From Streptomyces sp. NBC_00536 (GTDB taxonomy: Bacteria; Actinomycetota; Actinomycetes; Streptomycetales; Streptomycetaceae): a stretch of 64,000 bases of DNA. Below are positions 31,780 to 40,318 of the stretch, piece by piece. Position 1 is the first letter of the stretch; the number at the start of each line of letters is the position of its first letter. Made by a program: the position numbers and the translations under genes. Location: positions 2,914,001-2,978,000 of the forward strand of contig NZ_CP107819.1 in assembly GCF_036346295.1 (NCBI RefSeq). Reading direction: 5' to 3'. The notes below the pieces were generated by a model, which saw only the letters and a list, made by a program, of their open reading frames with translations, had not been told where the DNA came from and ran no database searches.

Positions 31780-32549
31780 CAGGCCACCCGCACCTTGCCG
31801 TCGAGCGAGCGCATCGTGTCGAGCACGGCGTCCGCGGTCGGCTCGCGCAGCTCGTCCACGATCCGGCCGTCGGCCAGGAAGATCACCCGGTCCGCGTACG
31901 AGGCGGCGTGCGGGTCGTGCGTGACCATGACGATCGTCTGGCCCAGCGTGCGGACCGAGTGCTGGAGGAACTTGAGCACCTCGGTGCCCGAGGTGGAGTC
32001 CAGGTTCCCGGTCGGCTCGTCGGCGAAGATGACCTCCGGCTGCGAGACCAGGGCGCGGGCGCAGGCCACGCGCTGCTGCTGTCCGCCGGACAGTTCCGTC
32101 GGCCGGTGGCCGAGGCGCTGGCCCAGTCCCACGGTGTCGACGACCCGGTCGAACCAGTCCTTCGACGGCTTGCGCCCGGCGATGGCCAGGGGCAGCAGGA
32201 TGTTCTCCTCGGCCGTGAGCATCGGCAGCAGGTTGAACTGCTGGAAGATGAAACCGATCTTGGTCCGGCGCAGCTCGGTGAGCTTCTTGTCGGACATCCC
32301 GCTCACCTCGGCGTCGCCGATGTACACCTCGCCGTCGGTGATGCTGTCCAGGCCGGCCAGGGCGTGCATGAGGGTCGACTTCCCGGAACCGGACGGACCC
32401 ATGATCGCGGTGAATTCCCCGGCCGTGAATTCCACGCTGACCCCGCGCAGGGCCGCGACCTGGGCCTCGCCCTCGCCGTACAGTTTCGTCACGCCAACAG
32501 CTCGGGCGGCGGTCTGCCGCTTGGTCGAAGTCGAAATGGTCGCGGTCAC
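31779..32549 (-). CDS. ABC transporter ATP-binding protein, MacB/LolD type
   Basis: 256 residues from a GTG at 32549, chosen because GGGGAG lies 8 nt upstream; an ATG 18 bp earlier has no ribosome site. Walker A is GPSGSGKST (51-59). The signature LSGGQQQRVACARAL, Walker B VIFADEPTGNLD and the switch His in VMVTHD follow. The FQQFNLLPMLTAEENILLPL segment is typical of ATPases paired with FtsX-type permeases. It is coupled to the permease gene and divergent from the second P450. Confidence 0.94.
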   Translation of the reverse strand: MTATISTSTKRQTAARAVGVTKLYGEGEAQVAALRGVSVEFTAGEFTAIMGPSGSGKSTLMHALAGLDSITDGEVYIGDAEVSGMSDKKLTELRRTKIGFIFQQFNLLPMLTAEENILLPLAIAGRKPSKDWFDRVVDTVGLGQRLGHRPTELSGGQQQRVACARALVSQPEVIFADEPTGNLDSTSGTEVLKFLQHSVRTLGQTIVMVTHDPHAASYADRVIFLADGRIVDELREPTADAVLDTMRSLDGKVRVA

Positions 32550-32809
32550 ACGACTCACACTCCCCATACGGGTTGATTCTTCGGACGGTCCATGACCGGA
32601 GCACTTTCCTCGGTGTCCGGCGGGCGCAATCGAGCCTAGGAGCGGGCCGTGACCCGCCACATCTACCGATCGGCATAGATCCTGCTGTCCGGACGCCCCA
32701 ATTCCGAGCGCAGATAGAACTCTTGAGACCAGACCTGCGTCCGCGGGCCGGGCCCGCCTACCGTGCCGACGGACATGGGCAGCTCCCGGTGACGGCACGG
32801 AGGACGGAC
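32550..32809. promoter_or_regulatory. Divergent promoter region, ABC transporter versus P450
   Basis: 260 bp without a supported gene separate the ATPase start from the P450 start. A small inverted repeat (GCGGG-N6-CCCGC) occurs near 32642-32657. Nothing else stands out. Confidence 0.4.
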
Positions 32810-34027
32810 ATGACAGGCACGCGGGCACTCTCCAAGTACTGGATGCTCACCAACGACTTCACCCAGAACCCCTATCCGGTCCTGGAGTACGTGCGGCGCG
32901 AGAGCCCCGTGCGCGAGCTGTCCTTCCCCGACGGCGGCCGCGCCTGGGTGGTGACCCGGTACGAGGACGCCAAGGCGGCGCTCGCCGACCCCCGGCTGAG
33001 CCGGGACATCCACGTCCACTACCAGCTGATGTCGCAGCGGACCGGCCGTACGATGACGCCGCCGCCGGAGGAGGCCAACCACCTGGCCAACCTGGAGCCG
33101 CCGCGCCACACACCGCTGCGGCGGGCGATCAGTTTCGCGTTCACCCCGCGCCGGGCCGAGGCCCTGCGGCCGAAGGTGGAGCAGATCGCCGACGAGCTGC
33201 TCGACCGGCTGGCGGGCGCGCCCGGCCCCGATCTGATCGCCGGGTACGCCGACCCGCTGCCCGTCATCGTCATCGCCGAGCTGATGGGCGTACCCGCCGA
33301 GGCCTGGCCGGACTTCCTGCGCTGGTCGACGGCGCTGCGCACGCACTCCCCCACCGAGGGCTCCGGGGCGCTGGACCGCAACATCCAGGAGCTGTCCCGC
33401 TACATGTCCGGGCTCATCGCCGAGAAGGAGCGCGAGCCGGGCGAGGACCTGCTCTCCGCGCTGATCCACGCCGACCCGGAACGCCGGCTGACCAGCACCG
33501 AGATCCTCTCGACCGGTTTCGCGCTGATGACCGGCGGCAACGACACGACCGCCAGCCTGGTGGGCGGGGTCATCGCCGCGCTGCTGACCCATCCGGCGGA
33601 GCGGACCGCGCTGCTGGCCGAGCCGGGCCGCTGGGGCCGGTCGATGGACGAACTGATCCGCTACGTCAGCCCGATCGGCAACGCCCTCCAGCGCGTCACC
33701 ACCGAGCCGGTGGAGCTGGGCGGGGTGACCATCCCGGCCGGCGAGGTCGTCGTCATCAGCGTGATGTCGACGAACCGGGACCCGCACCAGTTCCCCGACC
33801 ACCCGGACGTGCTGGACCTGGACCGCCCCAAGCCCGCCCACCTCAGCTTCGGCTTCGGCATCCACTACTGCTCGGGCGCCCACCTCGCGAAGGTGATCAC
33901 GGAGATCGCGGCCCGGCGCCTCTTCGAGCGGTTCCCGCAGGTCCGCCTCGCCGTGGACCCCGCCGAACTGCGCTACCAGCAGAACGTGGTCGTCCGCCCG
34001 CTGGAGGCCCTGCCCGTCCGGCTCTGA
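32810..34027 (+). CDS. Cytochrome P450 (second)
   Basis: 405 residues from the ATG at 32810, which has GGAGGA 5 nt upstream. The I-helix reads TGGNDTTAS, the ExxR motif is ELIRY and the heme loop is FGFGIHYCSGAHLAK. Substrate-proximal ferredoxin or reductase genes are absent. It is divergent from the MacB-like transporter. It belongs to the CYP107/105-like bulk of actinomycete biosynthetic P450s and may tailor the NRPS product, or it may be unrelated. It is followed immediately by a MITE-like element. Confidence 0.93.
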   Translation: MTGTRALSKYWMLTNDFTQNPYPVLEYVRRESPVRELSFPDGGRAWVVTRYEDAKAALADPRLSRDIHVHYQLMSQRTGRTMTPPPEEANHLANLEPPRHTPLRRAISFAFTPRRAEALRPKVEQIADELLDRLAGAPGPDLIAGYADPLPVIVIAELMGVPAEAWPDFLRWSTALRTHSPTEGSGALDRNIQELSRYMSGLIAEKEREPGEDLLSALIHADPERRLTSTEILSTGFALMTGGNDTTASLVGGVIAALLTHPAERTALLAEPGRWGRSMDELIRYVSPIGNALQRVTTEPVELGGVTIPAGEVVVISVMSTNRDPHQFPDHPDVLDLDRPKPAHLSFGFGIHYCSGAHLAKVITEIAARRLFERFPQVRLAVDPAELRYQQNVVVRPLEALPVRL

Positions 34028-34051
34028 ACCGCCGCCGGCCCGCCCCCCGTC

Positions 34052-34216
34052 CTAGTGCTGTGACCGGAAAGGTCCACCGGGTCACGGCGCCCGGCACGGC
34101 ACCTCGCCGCGTTGTCGGACCACGACGGTACGTCCAGTACGAGTCGCGGCCCTCCGCCTTGCGATGCACCGCACCGGACACCGCGACCCGGCACACCTTC
34201 CCGGCCACAGCACTAG
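34052..34216. mobile_element. MITE-like element with 36-bp terminal inverted repeats
   Basis: 165 bp bounded by CTAG on both sides. The left end CTAGTGCTGTGACCGGAAAG and the reverse complement of the right end CTAGTGCTGTGGCCGGGAAG agree at 30 of 36 positions over the full repeats. No transposase is encoded inside; short open frames in it look like by-products. It sits between the convergent P450 and ABC1-kinase genes, and its right CTAG provides the TAG stop of the kinase gene. Similar short repeats ending in CTAGTGCTGTG recur in Streptomyces genomes as I recall; a BLAST search would confirm this. Confidence 0.75.
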
Positions 34217-36303
34217 GCGGGCCGGCGCATCGCGGCGTACAGGGCCCTGAGCATGAGGATCGCGCTGACGACGAGCACGTGGTAGCCGATCAGCGGGAAC
34301 AGTTCCAGCTGCCGGGTCACCCGCGGTCCCTTGCCGGTGCCGAAGACCACCAGCATGACCCCCATCAGCCCCGTGCACGCGGCCAGCAGGGTCACCGTCA
34401 CCTGGTGGATCAGTCCGGAGACGAAGCGCCGCTCCCGCTCGTCCGCGAGCACCCGTACCCGTACGCCGAGCCGGCCCTCCTCCAGCGAGGCGCTGATGCG
34501 CTCGGCCCTGCGCGGCAGTCGGCGCAGCATCGGCAGCACGGAGAGCAGTTCCTGGGCCGCGCCGTGCGCCAGCGAGGAGAGCCCGGGCGGCGCGAAACCG
34601 CGTGACCCGTCCCCGTCCGCGCCGCCGGTACGGGGCTTCGCCGCGCCCAGGGTGAAGCGCTCCGTGAGCATCCCGATGGCGAACGCCCGTGCCTCGTCCA
34701 GCAGGTTGAAGCCCGGGGCGAGGTGCGTGAGGGTCCCCTCGATGGTGGCCAGGGCCCGGAAGACGGCGGCCACCTCCGGCGGGACGGCCAGCCCGAACCG
34801 GGAGAGCATCCGGAACAGCGCGGTGAACATCTCGGTGTCCGGCTGGGCTCCCGCCCCCAGGTGCCGGGCCATGAACCGGCCCAGTTCCCGCTCCAGCAGC
34901 GCGGTGTCGGGCATCAGCTCCTCGTTGGTGGTGGCGCGGGTGCCGAGCAGGGTGAGCAGCGCGTCGTGCAGCCCCGCCGGATCCCCCCGGTCCACGGCCA
35001 CGAGCAGTTCCTGGATGGCCAGCCGGACCGAGGGGTCGGTGCGCCCCACGGAGCCGAAGTCGATCAGCCCGATCCGGCCGTCGTCGAGCAGCAGCATGTT
35101 GCCCGGGTGGGGATCCGCGTGGAAGACGCCCACCCGCAGGATCTGCTGGAGGACGGCGGCGAAGGCGGTGCTGGCCAGCGCCTTGCGGTCCAGGCCCGCC
35201 GCGTCGGCGACCGGTCCGGCCCGGTCGAGGGTGACCCCCTCCATCCATTCCTGCACCAGGACCCGCGCCGAGGTGTACTCGAAGTACACCCGCGGGATGC
35301 GGACGGGCGCGTCCTCTTCGTGCGCCCCGGTGGCCCGCGCGACCGCGACCGCGTTGCGGCCCTCGATGCGGAAGTCCAGTTCCTCGCGCACCGATTCGGA
35401 GAATCCGTCGCCCAGCTCGCGCAGGCCGAGGGCCTGCGCGGAGCGGACCCGGGTCTGCAGGCTCCGGCTGATGGTGAGCACGATGTCGAGGTCCCGCTCG
35501 ACGGCTTCGCGGATCCCCGGCCGCTGGACCTTCACCACGACCGTCGGGCCGCCGCGCAGCCGGGCGCGGTGCACCTGGGCGATGGAGGCCGCGGCCAGCG
35601 GCACGTGTTCGATCCACTCGAAGACCTCGGAGACCGGCTTGCCCAGCTCCTTGTGGAGGACGGCCTCGACCTCGGGCCACGGTGCCGGGGGCACGTCGCT
35701 CTGGAGCCGGCTCAGTTCCTCGATGAAGTGGGGCGGCAGCAGGTCGCGCCGCGTGGACATCACCTGGCCGAACTTGATCAGCGCCCCGCCGCACTCCTCC
35801 AGCGCCAGCCGCGCCGACCGGGCCGAGCGCTCGCCGAACTCGCCCGGCTTCAGGGCCCTTTCCCATCCCGACCGGCCCCGCAGCATCCGGCTCAGGCCGT
35901 GCCGCATGAAGATCCGGCTGATCTGGGAGTAGCGGCGGGCCCGTCGCATCCGGTCGCCCAGCCCGCGCAGGACCTGGAGCGGCCGCGTCCAGCTGCCGTA
36001 GGGGAGGAACACCTCGACGAGCACCAGGGTGGCCATCGCCGCGAACAGGGCCAGGGGGATCTGGATCGTCGACAGCGCCCCCCGGTCCTGCTCGTCGCGC
36101 ACCACTTCGTTGAAGACGAGGAGGGCGCCCAGTCCCATCAGCCCGGCGGACAGCGCGCGCAGCGGACCGACGCGGATGCCGAGCAGCCTGCGGGAGGCCG
36201 TCGAGACCCCGAAGACGATGACTCCGAGGGCCCCCGCGGCCATCAGGACGATGACGAGCGTGAGGGACGTGTCGTCGAACGCGCCGCCGGCCGGATCGGT
36301 CAT
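34213..36303 (-). CDS. ABC1/AarF/UbiB-family atypical kinase, membrane-anchored
   Basis: 696 residues. Two or more membrane helices lie at the N-terminus (about 13-110). The UbiB-type kinase core follows with the family signature ALIKFGQVMSTR (KxGQ), ASIAQVHRARL (Ala-rich loop), VVVKVQRPG (Lys), EELDFRIEGRNA, and HADPHPGNMLLL followed by LIDFGSVG as catalytic and metal-binding motifs. Two further membrane helices are at about 640-690. Family members support isoprenoid-lipid (quinone) metabolism through ATPase activity; the substrate here is unknown. The last codons and TAG stop come from the MITE-like element, so the original C-terminus may have been altered. Confidence 0.9.
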   Translation of the reverse strand: MTDPAGGAFDDTSLTLVIVLMAAGALGVIVFGVSTASRRLLGIRVGPLRALSAGLMGLGALLVFNEVVRDEQDRGALSTIQIPLALFAAMATLVLVEVFLPYGSWTRPLQVLRGLGDRMRRARRYSQISRIFMRHGLSRMLRGRSGWERALKPGEFGERSARSARLALEECGGALIKFGQVMSTRRDLLPPHFIEELSRLQSDVPPAPWPEVEAVLHKELGKPVSEVFEWIEHVPLAAASIAQVHRARLRGGPTVVVKVQRPGIREAVERDLDIVLTISRSLQTRVRSAQALGLRELGDGFSESVREELDFRIEGRNAVAVARATGAHEEDAPVRIPRVYFEYTSARVLVQEWMEGVTLDRAGPVADAAGLDRKALASTAFAAVLQQILRVGVFHADPHPGNMLLLDDGRIGLIDFGSVGRTDPSVRLAIQELLVAVDRGDPAGLHDALLTLLGTRATTNEELMPDTALLERELGRFMARHLGAGAQPDTEMFTALFRMLSRFGLAVPPEVAAVFRALATIEGTLTHLAPGFNLLDEARAFAIGMLTERFTLGAAKPRTGGADGDGSRGFAPPGLSSLAHGAAQELLSVLPMLRRLPRRAERISASLEEGRLGVRVRVLADERERRFVSGLIHQVTVTLLAACTGLMGVMLVVFGTGKGPRVTRQLELFPLIGYHVLVVSAILMLRALYAAMRRPA

Positions 36304-36367
36304 GAAGCTGCTCCCTGGGTAGGTCGCGGGCCACCCTAGGCCGATCCGTCCGGGAGCCGGAGGGATC

Positions 36368-36383
36368 TGGCAGCTTCATGCAA
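36368..36383. promoter_or_regulatory. Imperfect copy of the shared palindrome upstream of the ABC1 kinase
   Basis: TGGCAGCTTCATGCAA matches 13 of 16 positions of TGGCAGCTTGCTGCCA. It lies 65-80 bp upstream of the kinase start, closer than the other copies. Candidate operator of lower certainty. Confidence 0.4.
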
Positions 36384-36412
36384 CCGGCTCCGCGACCCGG
36401 CCGGTCCGCCCG

Positions 36413-37615
36413 TCACGGCGCCGTGCGCCGGGCGCGCAGCGGCCGTGCGCGCTGGGCCCGCCAGAACCCCGAATCGGCGCGCGCCGCCGCCGCGTAGTGC
36501 AGTTGTACGGCGCCCGCGGCGCGCTCGTAGCGGTCCCGGGAGGCCCGGTTGAAGCGGGCGGCCGGGGCCTCGCGCGCGTCCAGGGAGGGGAAGTCCCGGA
36601 TCAGCCGGCCGACCGCGCCCAGGACTTCGGCGAGCGGTTCGCCCGCGAGGGGTTCCACCTGCCAGGCGGCCGTGCCCAGCGCGACGCAGTTCTTCACCCA
36701 GGCGCGGCGGCTGTGTCCGAAGCGGTAGCGGACGTGGCGCACGTCGGCGCGCTCCGGGTCCAGCCCGTACAGCTCGCACAGCCGCTCCGCCGCCTCGGCC
36801 GGGCCGGTCCTCGCCCGCGCGTGGACCAGGCCCGCGCCGAACCGGCCGGGCAGCGGCAGCTTCCAGGACCAGCCCGCGGGCAGGGCGGTGGCGGTGGCGA
36901 ACGGCTCGGTTCCCCGGGCTCCGTCGTCGCAGGGGGCCGTGACGGTGGCGGCGCTGTCGCAGAGCAGCCGGCCGTGTGCGCCGATGAACGGCTCCCCCAG
37001 GACTTTCGTGAGCAACAGACCTTCCTGGCCCGTGCAGTCGATGAAGAGATCCCCTTCGACCCTGTCCCCTTTCTCCGTGTGCAGCGCGGTCACCATCCCG
37101 TTTCCGTCCCGCTCGGCGGACCGTACGCAATCGTGGACGGCGCGCACTCCGAGCCGGCGTACGGCGATGTCCCGCAGGAATGCGCGGAAGAGCTTGGTGT
37201 CGACGTGCCATCCGTACGGAATTCCGGCGGGAATTCCTTCCGGGAATCCCTCCGGAAATGCGGTCGCGCAGGGGCGGTAGAAGTGGTCCGCACCGCCGCC
37301 CGTGAGGGTCCTGGCGGTGGCGGTGACCGCCCCTTCGGTGCGCCAGTTCACATACCTCACGGCCGTCCTGCGGGAGGCCCCGCACGCCCGCGTCCACTCG
37401 TCCACGGACACCCCCAGCGGCTCGGTGAACGCCGGCTGGAACTGCGGCGGAACGGCTGTGACCTGCCCCGTTTCCGCGAGGTCCGGGACAGCTGACGGTG
37501 TCTGGAGCACGGTGACGGCGACCGTCCCGCGCCCTGCCCGCGCGAGCCGGGCCGCGACCGTCCAACCGGCCGCGGACCCTCCCACGACGACGACTCTCCT
37601 GATGCTGCTGTCCAT
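36413..37615 (-). CDS. Flavin-dependent halogenase homologue with lost catalytic residues
   Basis: 400 residues; tryptophan halogenases such as PrnA have about 530. The FAD-binding start VVVVGGSAAGW and the WSWKLPLPGRFGAG motif (WxWxIP-like) identify the family. The position of the catalytic Lys79 of PrnA (ASYK) is ASRR here, giving R83. The catalytic Glu346-Ser347 pair (EPLES) is EPLAG near residue 325. The C-terminal substrate-binding region is largely missing. It is therefore unlikely to halogenate by the usual lysine mechanism and may be a flavoprotein oxidase or monooxygenase-like enzyme, or a decaying gene. The start ATG has AGGG 8 nt upstream. It is divergent from a small peptide gene and shares a 160-bp promoter region with it. 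Confidence 0.85.
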   Translation of the reverse strand: MDSSIRRVVVVGGSAAGWTVAARLARAGRGTVAVTVLQTPSAVPDLAETGQVTAVPPQFQPAFTEPLGVSVDEWTRACGASRRTAVRYVNWRTEGAVTATARTLTGGGADHFYRPCATAFPEGFPEGIPAGIPYGWHVDTKLFRAFLRDIAVRRLGVRAVHDCVRSAERDGNGMVTALHTEKGDRVEGDLFIDCTGQEGLLLTKVLGEPFIGAHGRLLCDSAATVTAPCDDGARGTEPFATATALPAGWSWKLPLPGRFGAGLVHARARTGPAEAAERLCELYGLDPERADVRHVRYRFGHSRRAWVKNCVALGTAAWQVEPLAGEPLAEVLGAVGRLIRDFPSLDAREAPAARFNRASRDRYERAAGAVQLHYAAAARADSGFWRAQRARPLRARRTAP

Positions 37616-37775
37616 GTCCGGAACCCTGCGCCGGAGGTCTGTACGGAACCTGTACGCGGCCTTGCAAGAACCTCTGCCGGGCGGTGCAGACCGGCGCGGG
37701 ATTCCGTATATCGCCTTCTCCGAATCTGTGAATGCAGGACCTGAACGGGGTCCCACAGCTTTCACAGGAGCAGCG

Positions 37776-38015
37776 ATGAACATGAACGAGAACACCCCGG
37801 GCGAGGCGCAGGACGTGCTGGAGATCCTGGCGGAGATCGAGCAGCAGGGAGCGCGTGCGCAGGAATTCGAACTGCGTGACAGTTCCGCACCGTGGGCCGC
37901 CCTGCTCGCGGAATACGTGGACGCGCTCACCTCCCTGGTGGCGCAGAGCCACGAATTCCACGCCCCGGCCGTGATCTACAGCCTCGACGAAGGCCACGCG
38001 GGTGGCTGCGGCTGA
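37776..38015 (+). CDS. Small acidic peptide ending in HAGGCG, possible RiPP precursor
   Basis: 79 residues. An acidic, helix-prone N-terminal part (DVLEILAEIEQQ segment) is followed by a hydrophobic region and the tail SLDEGHAGGCG with a single Cys. AGGAG sits 5 nt before the ATG, and a 16-bp-stem hairpin begins 17 bp after the stop, so it looks like a complete monocistronic gene. I do not recognise a family. A leader-like body with a short Gly/Cys tail beside a divergent flavoenzyme suggests a ribosomally made, modified peptide, but no dehydratase, cyclase, radical SAM or protease gene is adjacent. It could also be a small regulatory protein. Confidence 0.65.
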   Translation: MNMNENTPGEAQDVLEILAEIEQQGARAQEFELRDSSAPWAALLAEYVDALTSLVAQSHEFHAPAVIYSLDEGHAGGCG

Positions 38016-38031
38016 GGCCCGAACCGGAAAA

Positions 38032-38079
38032 GGCCTTCGCGGACCGGGCGCCAGGGACGGCGGCCGGTCCGCGAAGGCC
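38032..38079 (+). terminator. Strong hairpin terminator after the small peptide gene
   Basis: A 16-bp perfect stem (arms 38032-38047 and 38064-38079, beginning GGCCTTCGCGGACCG) with a 16-nt loop lies 17 bp past the stop. Confidence 0.8.
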
Positions 38080-38080
38080 G

Positions 38081-38146
38081 GAGAAGGTGAAGGTGAAGGT
38101 GACGGGGACGGGGACGGGGACGGGACAGGGACAGGGAAAGGCGAAG
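38081..38146. repeat. Low-complexity purine tract of GGTGAA and GGGGAC units
   Basis: Short tandem units (GGTGAA about three times, then GGGGAC/GGGACA about five times) fill the space between the hairpin and the stop of the AfsR-like gene. It is a slippage-prone microsatellite with no coding evidence. Confidence 0.8.
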
Positions 38147-38154
38147 GGTGCGCG

Positions 38155-40104
38155 TCACGCGGCGAGGAGGACGGCTGCGCTCCGCTCCTGGGCGAACAGC
38201 CGGACCAGCCGCGGGAAGCGGTAGCGCAGCCGGGCCTCGCCGTCGGCGCCCCACGCGTCCAGCAGGCGCGCGTCGGTCAGCTGCTCCAGCGTCTCCTCGG
38301 CGTCGTCGACCCCCGTGCCGAGGAGCGCCGCCGCGTCGGCCGCGGTCAGATCGGCCGGGCCCGCCCCGGCGAGGGCCCGGAAGGCGCTCCGGACCTCGGA
38401 CGGCAGCCCGTCGGCGGCCCTGGCCAGCGCCGCCCGTACGTCGAGACCGCCGAGGCGCAGTTCGCCCAGCCTGCGCTCCTCGGGCGCGAGGCGGTCCGCG
38501 AGCCGGGCGGCCGACCACTGGGGGCGGGCGGCGAGCCGGGCGCCCGCGATCCGCAGGGCCAGCGGCAGCCGGTCGCAGAACTCGGCGATGCGCGCGGCCG
38601 ATTCGGGGTCGTCGGTGATCCGTCCGGGGCCCGCGACCGTCATCATCAGCTGGAGCGATTCCCGGGGTGTCATCGGGCCGGTCCGCACCAGCCGGGTGCC
38701 TTCGAGGGAGGCCAGCGGGGAGCGGGTGCCGGTGACGACCGTGCGGCTGTCACCGCCCGGCAGCAGCGGGCGCACCTGGGCGTCGTCGTCCGCGTTGTCG
38801 AGGACGACGAGCATGCGGCGCCCGGCCAGCAGCGTCCGGTAGAGCTGGACGCGCTCGTCGAGGCCGTCGGGCAGCCGGGCCGGTTCGGTGCCCAGCGCGC
38901 GCAGGAACCAGCCGAGCACCTCGCCCGGCGTGCGGGCGCCGCCCTCCGGGGTGCGCAGGTCGGCGTAGAGCTGGCCGTCCGGGAACGCGCCGCGGCAGAG
39001 CTGCGCCGCCCGCAGCGCCAGCGCCGACTTGCCGGTGCCGGGTGCCCCGGTGACCACGGCGTCCTGACCGGCCCGCAGGGCGGTGAGGATCTCGGCGGTC
39101 TCCTCCTCGCGGCCGGTGAAATCGCCGGGGGCGGCGGGCAGCAGCGCGGGGACCAGGCCCGGCCAGCCGCCGTACCCGGAGACCGGGGCGGCGGGGTGTA
39201 CGGACGGGAGCGGGAGCGGAAGCGGGAGGGACGACGGGAGGGCGGACGCGAGGGCGGACGGGACGGCGGACGGGACGGCGGGCGGGAGCACTACGGACGC
39301 GGCCGGGCCGGGGGCCGCCTCCCCGGCGGGGCGGGCGGGGGCCGCGGACCGGCGCTCCGGGGCCTGCGGTCCGGGGAGCGTGCCCGTGAGGACGCTCTGG
39401 TGCAGGGCGCGCAGTTCGGGGCCCGGGTCGATGCCGAGGTCCTCGGCGAGGACGCGCCGCCCCTCCTCGTACACGGCGAGCGCGTCGGCCTGGCGGCCGC
39501 AGCGGAAGAGCGCGGTCATCAACTGGCCGCGCAGCCGCTCCCGTACGGGGTGCAGGGTCACCTGCCGGGTCAGACCGGGGACGGTGTCCGCGTGCCGGCC
39601 CAGCGCGAGGGCGGCCTCGGTGTGGTGTTCCAGCGCGGAGAGCCGGGCCTCCTCCATCCGGGGGCCCTCGGCCTCCGCGAGCCGCGCGGTGACGTCCGTC
39701 AGGGCCGGTCCGCGCCACAGCGCGAGGGCGGCGGCCAGGCGGCGTTCGGCGTCCTCGTACCGGCCCGCCGTCAGGTCGGCGCTCCCCGCGTCGGCGAGCC
39801 GCCGGAAGGCGTCCCAGTCGAACCCGGCGTCCCCGATGTCCATCCGGTACCCGGAGCCGACGCGCTCCAGTCCGTGGCGGTCCCCGAGCCGGGTCCGCAG
39901 CCGGGACACGTAGGTGTAGAGCTGGTTGGTGCTGCTGGCCGGCGGTTCCCAGCCCCACAGCAGCGTGGTGAGCCGCTCGTCCGTCATGACCTTGCCACGG
40001 GCCAGCAGCAGGGCGGCGAGCACGGTGCGCTGCTTGCTGCCGTCCAGTGCCACCGCGCGGCCGTCGTGCGCGGCCGACACGGGTCCGAGGATCGTGAAGT
40101 CCAT
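38155..40104 (-). CDS. AfsR-like SARP regulator (SARP-BTAD-NB-ARC, no TPR tail)
   Basis: 649 residues from the ATG at 40104, with GGAGG 4 nt upstream. An OmpR-type winged HTH (about 1-85, starting MDFTILGPV) and a BTAD domain (about 90-235) are followed by a Pro/Ser/Leu-rich low-complexity linker (about 270-310). The NTPase domain has P-loop GAPGTGKSA near residue 351 and MLVVLDNADD as Walker B. It ends soon after the winged-helix region (RYRFPRLVRLFAQER) and lacks the TPR array of full AfsR. Regulators of this family activate biosynthetic gene clusters by binding direct repeats upstream of the -35 region. It is divergent from the DDPWS-repeat peptide gene. Confidence 0.92.
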   Translation of the reverse strand: MDFTILGPVSAAHDGRAVALDGSKQRTVLAALLLARGKVMTDERLTTLLWGWEPPASSTNQLYTYVSRLRTRLGDRHGLERVGSGYRMDIGDAGFDWDAFRRLADAGSADLTAGRYEDAERRLAAALALWRGPALTDVTARLAEAEGPRMEEARLSALEHHTEAALALGRHADTVPGLTRQVTLHPVRERLRGQLMTALFRCGRQADALAVYEEGRRVLAEDLGIDPGPELRALHQSVLTGTLPGPQAPERRSAAPARPAGEAAPGPAASVVLPPAVPSAVPSALASALPSSLPLPLPLPSVHPAAPVSGYGGWPGLVPALLPAAPGDFTGREEETAEILTALRAGQDAVVTGAPGTGKSALALRAAQLCRGAFPDGQLYADLRTPEGGARTPGEVLGWFLRALGTEPARLPDGLDERVQLYRTLLAGRRMLVVLDNADDDAQVRPLLPGGDSRTVVTGTRSPLASLEGTRLVRTGPMTPRESLQLMMTVAGPGRITDDPESAARIAEFCDRLPLALRIAGARLAARPQWSAARLADRLAPEERRLGELRLGGLDVRAALARAADGLPSEVRSAFRALAGAGPADLTAADAAALLGTGVDDAEETLEQLTDARLLDAWGADGEARLRYRFPRLVRLFAQERSAAVLLAA

Positions 40105-40191
40105 GACGCCTCCGCGTTGCGCGGGCCCGCCCCGGTCGGCCGGCCTCGTGCCGCGAAAGCTAGTGAGCAGCGGTTGTCCCACGGCATCGCC

Positions 40192-40216
40192 TCGATTTCG
40201 CCGGCCACGAAATCGA
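40192..40216. promoter_or_regulatory. Inverted repeat TCGATTTCG-N7-CGAAATCGA, candidate operator
   Basis: Perfect 9-bp arms with a 7-bp spacer lie 88 bp upstream of the AfsR-like start and 103 bp upstream of the DDPWS-peptide start. A position nearly midway between the two genes suggests control of both. Additional GCGAAA units follow directly. Confidence 0.5.
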
Positions 40217-40318
40217 AGCGAAAGCGCTCCAAAAAGGGGGCTCCGTAGCGTTCGGGACATGAACCGGGACGACGGCCACCGCGGTCCCGGACCACCCCCG
40301 AACCTTCAGGAGCGTCCC

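Noticed and set aside
34060..34208. Short open frames inside the MITE-like element as genes
   Set aside because: They span the inverted ends, have no ribosome sites, and are explained by the palindromic structure.
36413..37615. Functional tryptophan halogenase
   Set aside because: The catalytic Lys is Arg, the catalytic Glu-Ser is Ala-Gly, and the substrate-binding C-terminus is missing.
38081..38146. Purine-rich tandem units as a CRISPR or regulatory array
   Set aside because: Units are only about 6 bp and contiguous with no unique spacers; a simple microsatellite.
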